A stretch of 64,000 nt of DNA from Aphidius gifuensis (taxonomy: Eukaryota > Arthropoda > Insecta > Hymenoptera > Braconidae): assembly GCF_014905175.1 (NCBI RefSeq), contig NC_057789.1, positions 434,001 to 498,000 on the forward strand, written 5' to 3'. The stretch's first letter is position 1, and each line of letters opens with the position of its first letter. The position numbers were made by a program, and so were the translations under genes. Below are positions 40,234-52,462 of this stretch, piece after piece. The notes beneath the pieces were generated by a model. The model was given only the letters and a program-made list of their open reading frames with translations, made no database searches and had not been told where the DNA came from.

Positions 40234-42241
40234 TCAAGTTGAAATATTAGAGCAGTGTGAATCAGGTGTCAAACATGCAGCATGAGCAAGTAGATGAGGA
40301 ATCAAGCTCTGTTCAATACTTCCAGTGAAAAGATGAGCCCAGGGTCCACTTGAAAAAATAGCAACATCATCACCACCGTGAGTCCCTTCTTTACGTTTAA
40401 TCAACGAAGGAAACTTGAAGCGAATATTATCTACATAAAAATAAATATTAAAAATCTTGAAATTAAATCAACTGCTAGAAGGTAATTTTATTTTTAATAT
40501 TTATTAAATACCTGTCTCATTTTGTGTGATGTGTTCGTTTGATTGTTTGTATCCTGGTCCAATTGCATAGTTGAGTGTCGAGTAGGGAAGACCATCTTCA
40601 TTGAAATTGATTCCTTGTATTTTATTTCCACGTTTTGGATAACCAGCAATAGACATTGTATGTGAATGATCAGCTGTTACAACAATCAGTGTGTCATCTT
40701 GAGATGTTGCTTCATATCCAGCTTTAACAGCTTTTGCAAACTCGACTGTTTCATCAAGTGCAATTGTTGCATAATTAGAATGATGAGCGTGATCAATAAG
40801 TCCACCTGGAGAATCATAAATCAAATAAACTCATTAAATAACTATCCTTTTATAATATTCGCTAATTTACCTTCAACAAAAAGAACAAATCCTTCTTTAT
40901 TTTTGCTTAAAATTTTAATAGCAGCCTCGGTCATTTCAGTCAGAGTTGGCTCAGTATTAGGTGATGCTTCCAAGTGAAATTTCATGTTTGTTGACTCAAA
41001 AAGTCCCAAGACAGAATCATATCTTTCTGGGTGTCGATTTATTTCATCAATCATTGCTTTATTCCAGCCATAAAGATAATTTAAACCTCGATTAGCTTTA
41101 TCTTTTTTCCATTCTTTAATTAAATTAATATTATCTTGTCGTTGACCTTCACGATTTTCTTCATCCATTGTACCATTTGGTAGAAATTTTTGTCGTCCAC
41201 CACCCATTATAACACTGAATTTATTGCCTGGATCTTGTGTTATTAATTGAGTTGCAATGTCCATGCATTCTTGTGTATAATTTTCCTTGAGATATTTTTT
41301 AATGTCATGATCACTTTCCCAATCACGATGAGCACTGTGAGCATAAGCTCCAGCTGGTGATGCATGAGTTACTCTCATTGTTGTTACAATTCCGGCAGAC
41401 CTACCCTGATCTTGGGCTAATTTTAATATTGAATTAACGTGGTTCGTTTTGTTTAGTTGAGTTGAACATACTCCAAATTCAACATGTCCATTGATACCAA
41501 GTGTTGCATACTTTGTTTTAACACCACACATGTATGCAGTACTTGTACAAGCTGAATCTGCAACTTGTTTATCCAAACACCATGTCTAAATAAATATAAA
41601 AATTAATTTCATTATTTTTTTTTTATTTATTTTTCAAAGCCCATTTTGAGTTAAATTAAATTAAATTATATTCAACCAACTTTTGATAGACCAGAGTATG
41701 GAAATTGCTCCCAAAATAATTGACCTTCTTCGCCTGATTTTCCTTCGAGTTGACCTTGATAAATCCGAGCAGCCGTTAATGTTGGAATAGACATTCCATC
41801 ACCAAGATAAAATATTATATTTTTTGCTTTATTTGTATTTATTTTATTTTCCAATTTTTTTTTCAGTGTTTTTTCAGCATCATTGATCCAATAGCTAGTT
41901 TCTAAATAATTAAAATAAATAAAATAAAATACACAATATATTAAATAAAGTAAAATTCAAATATTTTTAATATATAAATTTACCTAATTCTTCTTGTGAC
42001 CAGCCATGTTTTTTTTCGTTTTTATTAATCACCCGTTTATTGATAAAAGGAGTGTGTTGATTATTCCGGGTTTGCTCGTGAGAATGTCCATCTAATTTTA
42101 AATTAATAATTTCTTTATTAACTATTTTAAAGAAATAAATAAAAAATGATTACCTTTCAATTTGATATGTTGGCTTTGCTGTGGTAAAGCCCCAACAATG
42201 ACAATGACAAAAAATATAGTAAAATTTATGAAACAAATCAT
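40234..42241 (-). CDS. Secreted alkaline phosphatase 2, 540 aa
   Basis: Minus-strand exons: 42241-42154, 42091-41984, 41901-41681, 41585-40871, 40805-40512, 40430-40234. A signal peptide (MICFINFTIFFVIVIVGALP) sits alone in exon 1. Exon 2 is a basic, His-rich linker that ends KHGWSQEEL; copy 1 has the corresponding KRHGWSTNEL in its single first exon. Catalytic landmarks: Asp100 in GDGM, nucleophile Ser150 in DSACTSTAYMCG, Asp382/His386 in GGLIDHAHH, Asp423/His424 in TADHSHT, His493 in THGGDDVA. The end is HC plus a few residues, with no GPI tail. Exons 3 and 4 and the intron between them are almost identical to copies 1 and 3, suggesting recent duplication or gene conversion. It lies head-to-head with calpain 1. 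Confidence 0.94.
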
Positions 42242-42787
42242 TTTAAATAATTTTATTGAGAAACAATACGTTATCTGTCCACAAAACTTGACAATATTAT
42301 ATTATATTTAAAAAAAAACTTGAATAAAATTGATTCAAGCCGTGAACAACATGGGAATATATTTTTTTCCAGACCCAATGTTGTCGGCAACAAATCTATT
42401 CATAAAGGGAAAAAAAAAAAAAGGAACAGATGTGTTCAATTTGAAGATTAAACTAAGAATAATGAACCACGACATAGATGAAATGTAAAAGGCCCTCTTC
42501 TATGCCTTGAAATATTTTAAAAAAAAACAACTCGAAAATAACGTGAATACATTAGATAGAGAAAAAACTCCTATTACAAAATAAATATGCCTTCAAAAAT
42601 ATGTAGAAAAACAAGCAATTTATATTTAAATATATTTATAAATAAAAAATTTTTTTTTTCTTACATCTCCAGGAAGAATTAAATTTTGATTAATAAAGTT
42701 TAAATTTATTAATCAAAGTTTATTTATAAATAATTTTATAAATTATAAAAAAATGAATAATTTTAATAAATAAAAAACTGTTTATCT
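42242..42787. other. Upstream region of alkaline phosphatase 2 and left part of the calpain flank
   Basis: A TATA-like run (minus AAATATAATATAAT, about 42290-42310) lies 50-70 bp before the ATG at 42241. From about 42700 to 42787 the sequence matches the flanks of calpains 3 and 4 (around 52690-52760 and 57320-57385). It is then broken by the inverted-repeat element. Confidence 0.6.
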
Positions 42788-43745
42788 TACACTGAGAAAA
42801 AAAAACCACAAAAATTGTTGTGAGAGCACAACAAACTAGAGGCGAAATCCTATCCTGTCGCTTTTTGTTGTGCTGCAACAAAAATTGTTCTATCGTTTAA
42901 CAAAATTTGTTGTGCTACAACAAATTTTATTGTATCGTTGAACAAATTTTATTTAGCTGCACAACAATTTTTACCATCCAATAATATTTGTTGTGTTGCT
43001 TAATAATATTTGTTCGGCTGCTCAATAAATATTGTCCAGTTTCAAGGCAAATATTACCGTGCTGCACAACAATTTGATTTTCGGGTGTTATCGGTAAGAC
43101 TCGGTCTTGTTCGTGTGCCTCGGTATATCTACATGGCATTGTGTGGAATTTTCTAAGTCAGCCTAAGTTGAGATCAGCTTTGGTGTGACTGACGTTTTAA
43201 AAATAAATTAATTAATCCCAAGATGTCAAGTTTTAATAACATTTTAATCATTGAATTATAAACTAAAATATTTGTGAGCAACTAGATAAATAACCAAACT
43301 TGATATTTAACAAATCACATCAACAATAAAGTATGAAATTATATGAAAATGACAAACATAACCTGCATCTGTCATTTTAATGCAGAGATTTTTTATTTTA
43401 ATCTTTAATAATTATAAATATGAAAAATAAATCAAAGCATTAATTTGAATTAATTTGTTCCTTAATTGTTTTCCTTCTTCTTTTTAATTATCATAATGAA
43501 AATTTATTTCGTAATTTTGAAAAAAAAAAAATTTAATATGGTTTTAGAATTTTTGTTATGTGGAATAATAAAAATTATTAAACTAAATACAGCACGGTAA
43601 TTATTACTCTGCCAGATGAACAATAACTGTACTACCGGCAGAACAAATATTATAGAGTTTCAACTTCGCCTCTACTTTGTTGTGCGGCACGACAATTTTT
43701 GTCCTGTTTTCTCAACAATATTTGTCGTTTTTTTTTCTCCGTGTA
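42788..43745. mobile_element. Non-autonomous TIR element (MITE-like), about 958 bp
   Basis: The left end TACACTGAGAAAAAAAAACC and the reverse complement of the right end TACACGGAGAAAAAAAAACG match over about 30 bp. The match resumes further in around GCACAACAAA.TAGAGGCGAA. The interior holds degenerate repeats of AACAAA..TTGTTGTGCTGC type on both strands and no coding frame worth calling. The flanks, tttatctta before and gtaataaac after, are contiguous at about 52755-52770 and 57380-57395, so the element is an insertion with an empty-site paralogue. A TA target duplication is plausible. Confidence 0.82.
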
Positions 43746-44443
43746 TAGTAATAAACAGTAACGAATAGAATAGCTAATAAATAGTAATAAAAATAAATAT
43801 TCAACTGGCAATGTGCAAGGTAATGTGATAATATAAATTCTTTAGAAAACTATAAAAAAACTACAATGTAAAAGTTCGATTTCCTTATTTTAAAATTACC
43901 TATAGGATTGGTAGAAATGAAATAAATTTAAATATATTTTTTTATTAAATCAACCAGGAACTTTAAATAAAATAATATTTTTCATGTATAATTTTATATT
44001 TTTTGTACTCATGTGAATAAATTATATTTTTTCATAATTTATTGGTAATTATTAATTACTAATTGATTATAATCCGACTTGGAAATTCTAATGGAAACCA
44101 CGACACTTAATCTAGTACATTTTCAATGCGCATAAAATAATAGTAATGATAATACCACAAAAATTGTAAAATATTTTTTTTGTTTTAAAAAAAATTTAGA
44201 ATATTACATTGGTAAACATAAAAATAAAAAATGCAATTGAATATTTATTACAGTACTGATAAATATTTTACGAGTGGTAGAACACTAAATGATGCGATAA
44301 CACAAATTCCTCAGTGTAAAATATATATTTTTTTACTCAAAAAATAAATAACCACTGTACTGAGTCAACACATCAACCAGGAAATTGCAAAAAAAAAAAT
44401 ATATATATTTTTGAATCTCAATCGAAAATAAATTCCATCAATA
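43746..44443 (+). promoter_or_regulatory. Upstream region of calpain 1 (duplicated block)
   Basis: About 600 bp here recur before calpains 3 and 4 and, partly, before calpain 2. Shared landmarks include ACCTATAGGATTGGTAGAAA, GGAAACCACGAC, and ACGAGTGGTAGAAC followed by the TATA-like run at 44315. The array was duplicated together with its promoters. Confidence 0.75.
44315..44322 (+). promoter_or_regulatory. TATA-like element of calpain 1
   Basis: TGTAAAAT followed by ATATATA, 129 bp before the start codon. The aligned site is TATAAAAT in copies 3 and 4. Confidence 0.45.
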
Positions 44444-47400
44444 ATGAAAGTAATTTATTTATTTTATTTGATTTTGCTGATCCAATTTATTGGTAATTTA
44501 TTACCTAATATAAAACTTTCAAAAAAATTCACTTATAAAATACAGCCACATCACAATTCATTTATTTATGATTTTTCAAGGTCATTGTACTTCAGCAAAA
44601 GATGAGTCAACCACCAGTAAACGTTTATCAAGTCAATGTTTTTGTCTAACAACAAGAAATCATCTTGCAAATGAAAAAATTCAAGTAGAAAATGTTCAGG
44701 TCTGCTAATTACCATGCCAACTTTTTGACCTTGAAATATATATTTTTAATAATCCAATAAATTAATTTGTATATAAATTGTTTCAGTTAACTGAGTATAA
44801 AAATGGTGAGGTAATTGAATTACAACAGCAAGACTTTATTGATCTTCAAAAAACACTTTCTTTTGATCATAAGTTATTTGAAGATGATCAATTTCCACCA
44901 CAATCATTTTTAAATTCTCCAAATCAAGTTGAACGTAGACCAACGGTAACAAAATCAAATGAGATGAATAAATTGATAAACTTATTTTCAACGACAATTT
45001 TCTTTTTTTTTATTTCCAGGAAATTTCGAAAAAACCTGAAGAAACTGTATTTTTTGTAAAAAACAAAAAAATATTTCATATAAAACAAGGGTGTCTAGGA
45101 GATTGCTGGTTTCTCGTTGCACTTATACATCTTGAAAAGTTTGAAAATTTATTTAAATTTATTGTGTCACCAGATGACCAGTCATTCGATAATAATTATG
45201 CTGGCATATTTCACTTCAGGTAAATACATCATGAACCATTATCATCATCATCATTTCATAATAAAAATAAAAATTTATTATCATCAGATTCTGGCAGGTC
45301 GGAACATGGGTTGACGTTGTTATCGATGATCGTCTTCCAACTAAAAACGGAGAACTTGTTTATGTATCTTCAGGACATAAAAATGAATATTGGGCATGTG
45401 TTTTATTTTGTTATTTTTTAAATTTAAATAATTTATTCTAAATTATATATAAATTATTTTAGCCATCATTAATTGAAAAAGCATACGCAAAATTACTTTA
45501 TCGTTCATACGAAAAACTTAACGGGGGTTATTCTCGATTATCAATGCAAGATTTATCAGGAGGTATTTCTGAGTTTTATTTCGTACAATCCTCATCAAAA
45601 GACTTGTTTGAAACTATTCAAAAAGCAATGGAGAAAAATCAATTTTCAATGATAAATTGTTTAACTTGGAACAAAAATGAAACGAAGCATATTGTTGACA
45701 GTATTTATAACATTTTACCGAGTCATTATTATGCTATCACAGGCGTTAAAATAATATCATTAAAAAATGATAATAAGAAACTTAAACTGTTACGTATTCG
45801 CAATCCACATGGTAAAGAATCATCAAATTTTCTTCCTTCTGAAGTTAATAATGATGAGTCTATAAAGTCTAAATTAAAAATTCTAGTTGATGGAGAAAGT
45901 TGGATTCTATATGAATATTTTATAATATTATTTGAATACATTGATATTTGTAATTTAACACCTAGCTCAATAATTACTGATAATATCTATGGTGAAGATG
46001 GAGTAACGAAATTATCATTATCAACAGCTGAAGGAAAATTAATGGGAGGAATGAATTCTAAGGAAGTTAACGATAATGATTTTTATGCAATTAATCCACA
46101 ATATCGTATGGTGATAAAAGATAAAGGCGAAGATAAAACTTATAGTGTTTTAATTGGTATATCATTAAAACGTAGACATGATTCAGTACGTTTACTCGAC
46201 ACTTCAATATGTTTTTCAATTTTTACAACAGTAGGTTTTGATTATAAATCATTATAAATTATTTATATTATTGTCTTAGTTATTCAGTTATTAATTTAAT
46301 TTGTAGCTTGATAACACGCAAAATTTATCCAGACCATTGAAATATTACAAGAATAATGATGAAAAAGTTTATGGTATTGATGGGGAAATTGTACAATACG
46401 GTCAAGCTAGTCATCGTTTGGATTTGGATCCTGGCACATACTTCATCATGCCGTATACATATGATAGCTTCAAGGGAGCAACATTTTTTATTCAAATTCT
46501 ATCTGAACAAGATAATATTTTAGAGTGAGTTTATTTATATGAAAACATAAAAAATTTATCTCTTTTTTTTTTTTCATTTATTGTTGATTTAACAATAAAA
46601 AAGAAATTGATTAATAAATAAATTTATAATTTATATTTTTGTAATTCTTAAATAAAGATATTGATATTTTTTATTTTTAGAGATTATGACCGTGATATTT
46701 CTATGCCCAACATAAATGATAAGGTAAAAATATATTTTATCGATATTAGAGTTGAATGTAATTTCAATTTTCATTTACAGCTCAATAGTTTTTCATCTGC
46801 AAATATTGAGAACAGTGATTATGATCTTTTTTCAAGCTTGAAATTTGGAAATGGTCAAACAATTGATTTCAAAGGCTTGTATGCAATTTCACGAGATGAT
46901 AAATTTTCATTGAACCAAAATTGTATGTTAAATTTATTTATTTATTTTTTCATTATGTTGAATTTGGTATTATTGTTATTTTATTTTACACCAGGTCATG
47001 TTGCTTATGACATTGATGATTCAATCATTGATCAGTTGAAATTATTATCTCTAACAAGAAAATTTGTACGAAATAAAAGATTTTCTATTTCGAAGATGAC
47101 AAAGATAACATTGATTTATCAAGTATGACTAAACAAAAACATGTTAATTAATTTAATATTATATTTTCTTTGTAATTTATTTTATTTTTTGTTTAAAGGA
47201 AATTGTTGAAGTGTATGAAAATGAAAGATTACCTGGACACATTCATTATCAAAAAGTAAATTCTGCATTACGGCGAAATGGATATTCTATAAGCCTAGAT
47301 ACTTTGAATTGGATAAAATCTCTCTTTGGAAACACAAATAACTTGATACATTTTAATGACTTGATGTTAATTGTATTTACTCTCGAAACCAAAACTGGTA

Positions 47401-48102
47401 ATTAATAAAAATATTTCATACAATTTTATTATTTAACAAAAATATTTTTCATTTTTTCATTGACAGAATCGTTTTGTAAGGAATTTAATGCAAAATTGTG
47501 CCAAGGTTTGATTGAAATGGTTCATGATAATGTTCCAAAGTCTAATCATTTTGGAGAAACAGAAATTCATGATTTAAGAATTGATATAGATCAATTCAAA
47601 ATTATAATTCAGTTCATCAAGGAATTGAAAGTAAATAGAAATTTAAATAATTGATTATGAGCTTTGTATTAATATATAGACATTTAAAAATAATTTATAA
47701 TTATTATGATTTTTTACAGGAACAATTCTTTGAGCATGCATCTACACCTTATCGTTCTGTGTCATTTGCTAAATTCAAAAATCTCCTTGATGCAATTAAT
47801 TATAAATTAACACAACGTGTGATTTCAACAATATTTCAAACACATGGAAATGTCGTTGATATTTTTTACCATCAGTTTTTACAATCTGTTGTTGATATTA
47901 CAAAAACATTTGGTATTTGAAATAAAAAAATTAATTAATTTAAATATTTAATTTTTTAAATAATAAAAAAATAAGCTTTTATAATTCGTATCTTTTTTTT
48001 TATATTACAGAAAAAATACAAAAGTCACCAACAGATGAACAGAATGAAAACTCGAATGAAAATTATCATGATTTATTTTGTCGATTTTGGAATAAAATAT
48101 GA
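44444..48102 (+). CDS. Secreted calpain-like cysteine protease 1, 859 aa
   Basis: Exons: 44444-44492, 44581-44699, 44787-44945, 45020-45219, 45288-45393, 45463-46230, 46307-46524, 46681-46723, 46781-46922, 46995-47122, 47199-47397, 47467-47630, 47720-47912, 48011-48102. Residues 1-21 form a signal peptide (MKVIYLFYLILLIQFI), which is unusual for a calpain. The CysPc domain covers about 110-420: Gln132 and Cys138 in QGCLGDCWF, IDDRLPT and EKAYAKL blocks, His299 in SHYYAITG, Asn325 in RIRNPHG, then ICNLTP and NPQYRMVI. Domain III is about 440-554 (PGTYFIMPYTYDSFKG). Residues 555-859 look like two degenerate penta-EF-hand-like modules without calcium loops. The whole triad is present, but the Trp that normally follows Asn-Pro is His. 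An extra QCFC sits near residue 40. Intron 5 has a GC donor (TGG|GCATGT). Likely a secreted protease; substrate unknown. Confidence 0.92.
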
Positions 48103-48833
48103 GAAAAATTTAATTGAAAATGAAAGACAAGCATCATGAGACGAAAATAAATTTACAATAGATTATAAAAATATCATAAATATTTATTGTCCAATAATTA
48201 TTATTTAAAATGTAATCGAAAATAAAACATTAATAAAATATTCAGATAAAAAAACTATTATTATAGAGTATATATTCACTTTCTTATTTTGAAATTACCT
48301 ATACAATATTGGTAGAAATAAAATATATTTAAATAAAAAAAAAATATAATTATATCAACCAGGAATTTTAGATAAAATAATATTTTTCATATATAATTTT
48401 GATTTTTTTGTAATAATAAAAATCCATTAAATTTTTTTTCATAATTTATTAGTAATTAATTTTAATCTGACTTGGAAATTCTCATGGAAACCACGACAAT
48501 GAATCTAGTACATTTTCAATGTGCATAAAATAATAGTAATAATAATACTAAAAAAATTAATAAATATTTTTTTAGTTTTAAAAAAAATTTAGAATATTAC
48601 ATTGGTAAAAATAAAATTTAAAAGGCAAGTGAATTTTTATTACAGTACTGATAAATATTTTACGAGTGGTAGAACAATAAATAATGTGATAACACAAATT
48701 CCTCAGTGTAAAATATATATTTTTTTACTCAAAAATTAAATAACCACTGTACCGAGTCAACACATCAACCAGGAAGTTGCAGAAAAAAATATATATATAT
48801 TTAAATTTCCATCGAAAATAAATTCCATCAATA
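48103..48833. repeat. Duplicated intergenic block between calpains 1 and 2
   Basis: It holds the 3' UTR of calpain 1 and the promoter of calpain 2. It aligns with the other calpain spacers but lacks the roughly 250-bp segment (GTTTATAAATAATTTAATAA and following) found before copies 3 and 4. This explains the shorter period of 4390 bp. Confidence 0.7.
48707..48714 (+). promoter_or_regulatory. TATA-like element of calpain 2
   Basis: TGTAAAAT followed by ATATATAT, 127 bp before the start codon; same variant as calpain 1. Confidence 0.45.
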
Positions 48834-51800
48834 ATGAAAGTAATTTATTCATTTTATTTGATTTTGCTGATCCAATTTATTGGTAATTTATTAATTAATA
48901 TAAAATTCACTTATAAAATATTGCTACATCACAATTTATTTATTTATGATTTTTCAAGGTCATTGCACTTCAGCAAAAGATGAGTCAACCACCAGTAAAC
49001 GTTTATCAAGTCTCACGACAAGAAATCATTTTGCAAAAAAAAAAATTCAAGTGGAAAATGTTCAGGTCAGCTAATTACCATGCTAACTTGTTGATCATGA
49101 AATATATATTTTTAAAAATCCAATAAATTAATTTGTATATAAATTATTTCAGTTAACTGAGTATAAAAATGGTGAGGTAATTGAATTACAACAGCAAGAC
49201 TTTATTGATCTCAAAAAAACACTTTCTTTTGATCATAAGTTATTTGAAGATGATCAATTTCCACCACAATCATTTTTAATTCCCATTAATCAAACTGAAC
49301 TTAGACCAAAGGTAACAAGATCAAATGAGATAAATAAATTAATAAACTTATTTTTAATGAGTATTTTTCTTTTCTTTTTCAGGAAATTTCGAAAAATTCT
49401 AAAGAAACTGTATTTTTTGTAAAAAACAAAAAAATATTTCATATAAAACAATCAGATCTAGGAGATTGCTGGTTTCTCGTTGCACTTATACATCTTGAAA
49501 AGTTTGAAAATTTATTTAAATTTATCGTGTCACCAGATGACCAGTCATTCGATAATAATTATGCTGGCATATTCCACTTCAGGTAAATACATCATGAACC
49601 ATTATCATCATCATCATCATTTCATGATAAAAATAAAAATTTATTATCATCAGATTCTGGCAAGCCGGAACATGGGTTGACGTTGTTATCGATGATCGTC
49701 TTCCAACTGAAAATGGAAAACTTGTCTATGTATCTTCAGGATATAAAAATGAATATTGGGTTTGTATTTTATTATTAATTTTTTAATCAAAGTAATTTAT
49801 TTTAAATTATATGTTTATGAATAATTTTAGCCATCATTAATTGAAAAAGCTTATGCAAAATTACTTTATCGTTCATACGAAAAACTTGACGGGGGTTTTT
49901 CTCGAATATCAACGCAAGATTTATCAGGAGGTATTTCTGAGTTGTATTTTGTACGACCCTCATCAAACATCCTATTTGAAACTATTAAAAAAGCAATGGA
50001 GAGAAATCAATTTTTAATGATAAGTGCTGGGTCTCTTCTGGAAGATGAAATGGAGCAAATAGTTGACAGTATTTATAACATTGTACCGGGTCATTATTAT
50101 GCTATTACAGGCATTCAAATAATAACATTAAAAAATGATAATAAGCAACTCAAACTGATACGCATTCGAGATCCATACGGTGAAGAATCATCAAATTTTC
50201 TTCCTTCTGAAATCAATGAGTCAATAAAGTCTAAACTGAAAATTCTAGTTGATGGAGAAAGTTGGATTCTATATGAAGATTTTATAAAATATTTTGAACT
50301 TATTGAAATTTGTAATTTGACACCTAGCTCAATAATTTCTAATAATATTTTTGGTAAAGATGGAGTAACGAAATTGTCATTATCAACAGCTGAAGGAAAA
50401 TTAATGGGAAGAATGATTCTTCAGGAAGTTGATAATGATGATTATTTTAGATTTAATCCACAATATCGTATGGTGATAAAAGATGAAGGCAAGAATGATT
50501 CTTATAGTGTTTTAATTGGTATATCATTGAAACGTAGACATGATTTAGAACGTGTTGGCCGTACTTCAATATGTTTTACAATTATTAGAACAGTTAGTTT
50601 CATTATAAATTATTATTAATTATCTATATTATTATATAGTTCAGTTTTTAGTTATTAATTTCATTTGTAGCATGATAATGGGGAAGATTTACCTAGACCA
50701 TTGAAATATGATGATCAAAAACTTGATTTTATTGATGAGTATATTGAAGGAGTGGGACAAATTAGTCATCGTATTGATTTGAATCCTGGCACATACTTCA
50801 TCATACCGTATACATATGATAGCTTTAAGGGAGCAACATTTTTTCTTCAAATACTATCTGAACAAGATAATATTTTAGAGTGAGTTCATTCATATATGAA
50901 AATATAAACAATTTATCTCTTTTTTTTTCTTGTCATTTATTGTTGATTCAACAATGACAAAAATTAATTAAAAAAATCATAAATTACTTTTGTAATTGTT
51001 AAACAAACTTATTGATATTTTTTTTTTTTATAGAAATTATGATCGTGATATTTCCATGCCCAAAATAAATGATAAGGTAAGAAAATATTATATAAATATT
51101 GAAGTAATTGTAGTTTAAATACATTTCATTTTTATTTACAGTTTAATGATTTAATATCTGCGGATATTGAGGAGAGTGATTATGATCTTTTTTCAAGTTT
51201 TAAATTTGGAAATGGTCCAACGATTGATTTCAAAGGCTTACATGCAATTTCACGAGATGATAAATTTTCATTAAATCAGAATTGTATGTTAAATTTTTTT
51301 ATTTATAATTTTATTGTTGAATTTAATATGATTGTTATTTTATCATACACCAGGTCATGTTGTTTATAAATTTGATGATTCAATCATTCCCGATTTAGAA
51401 TTATTATCTATAACAAGAAAATTTTTACGGAATAAAAGATTTTCTATTTCGAGAATGACAAAGATAACATTAATTTATCAAGTATGACTAAACAATAATA
51501 TGCTAATTAATTAAATATTATATTTTTTTATAAAACACATGTTTATTTATCTATTGAAGGAAATTTTTGAAACATATGAAGAGCAAAGTTTTCCTGGACA
51601 TATTTATTGTCTTGTGATATCTCGTGCATTACAAAAGGATAGATATTTTATCAACAAGAATATTTTACAGACCATATGTTCTCTCTTTGTAAATGAAAAT
51701 AAATTTATACGTTTTAACGACTTTATGTTAATTGTATTTACTCTCAAAACTAAAACCGGTAATTAATAAAAAATGTTTTATATTTTTTTTGTTGATTGAA

Positions 51801-52462
51801 CGAAAATGATTTTATTTTTTTATTGACAGGATCGTATTGTGAGGAATTTAATGCAAAATTGTGTCAAGGTTTAATTGAAATGGTACATGATAATATTCCA
51901 AAGTCCAATGATTTTGGAAAGACAAAAATTCATGATTTAAGAATTGATATAAATCAATTTAAAATTATAATCCAGTTCATCAAGGAATTGAAAGTAAATA
52001 GAAATTTAAATAATTGATTATGAGCTTTGTATTGATAGATATTTAAAAATAATTAACAATCATTATTATTTTTTACAGGAACAATTCTTTAAGCATGCAT
52101 TTAAATCTTATCGTTCTGTGTCATTTACAAAATTTAAGCAACTTCTTGATGCAATTAATTATAAATTAACACAACGTTTAATTTCAACAATATTTCAAAC
52201 ACATGGAAATGTCGTTGACATTTTTTACCATCAGTTTTTACAATCTGTTGTTGATATCACAAGAACATTTGGTATTTAAAATAAAAAAAATTAATGAATT
52301 TAAATATTTAATTTTTCAAATAATAAAAAAATAAGCTTTTATAATTCGTATCTTTTTTTTTATATTACAGAAAAAATACAAAAGTCACCAACAGATGAAC
52401 AGAATAAAAACTCGAATGAAAATTATCATGATTTATTTTGTCGTTTTTGGAATAAAATATGA
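48834..52462 (+). CDS. Secreted calpain-like protein 2, 850 aa, catalytic Asn replaced by Asp
   Basis: Exons: 48834-48882, 48959-49065, 49153-49311, 49383-49582, 49654-49759, 49831-50592, 50671-50879, 51034-51076, 51142-51283, 51354-51481, 51560-51758, 51830-51993, 52079-52271, 52371-52462. Same signal peptide, CysPc, domain III and C-terminal modules as copy 1. Cys134 lies in SDLGDCWF and His295 in GHYYAITG. The third triad residue is Asp321 (RIRDPYGEES) where calpains have Asn, so activity may be changed or lost; the frame is otherwise intact. Two codons are missing after the RDPYG block relative to copies 1 and 3. Intron 5 has a normal GT donor (TGG|GTTTGT). The segment SAGSLLEDEMEQ before the His differs strongly from the other copies. 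Confidence 0.92.

Noticed and set aside
40666..40977. Plus-strand frame of 103 codons antisense to alkaline phosphatase 2
   Set aside because: It is a shadow of the phosphatase exons on the other strand.
42927..43139. 70-codon frame inside the TIR element
   Set aside because: It is built from internal TTGTTG-type repeats and has no transposase motif.
49942..50619. Calpain 2 as a pseudogene because of the Asn to Asp change
   Set aside because: All 14 exons are open with correct phases and splice signals, so only altered activity can be argued.
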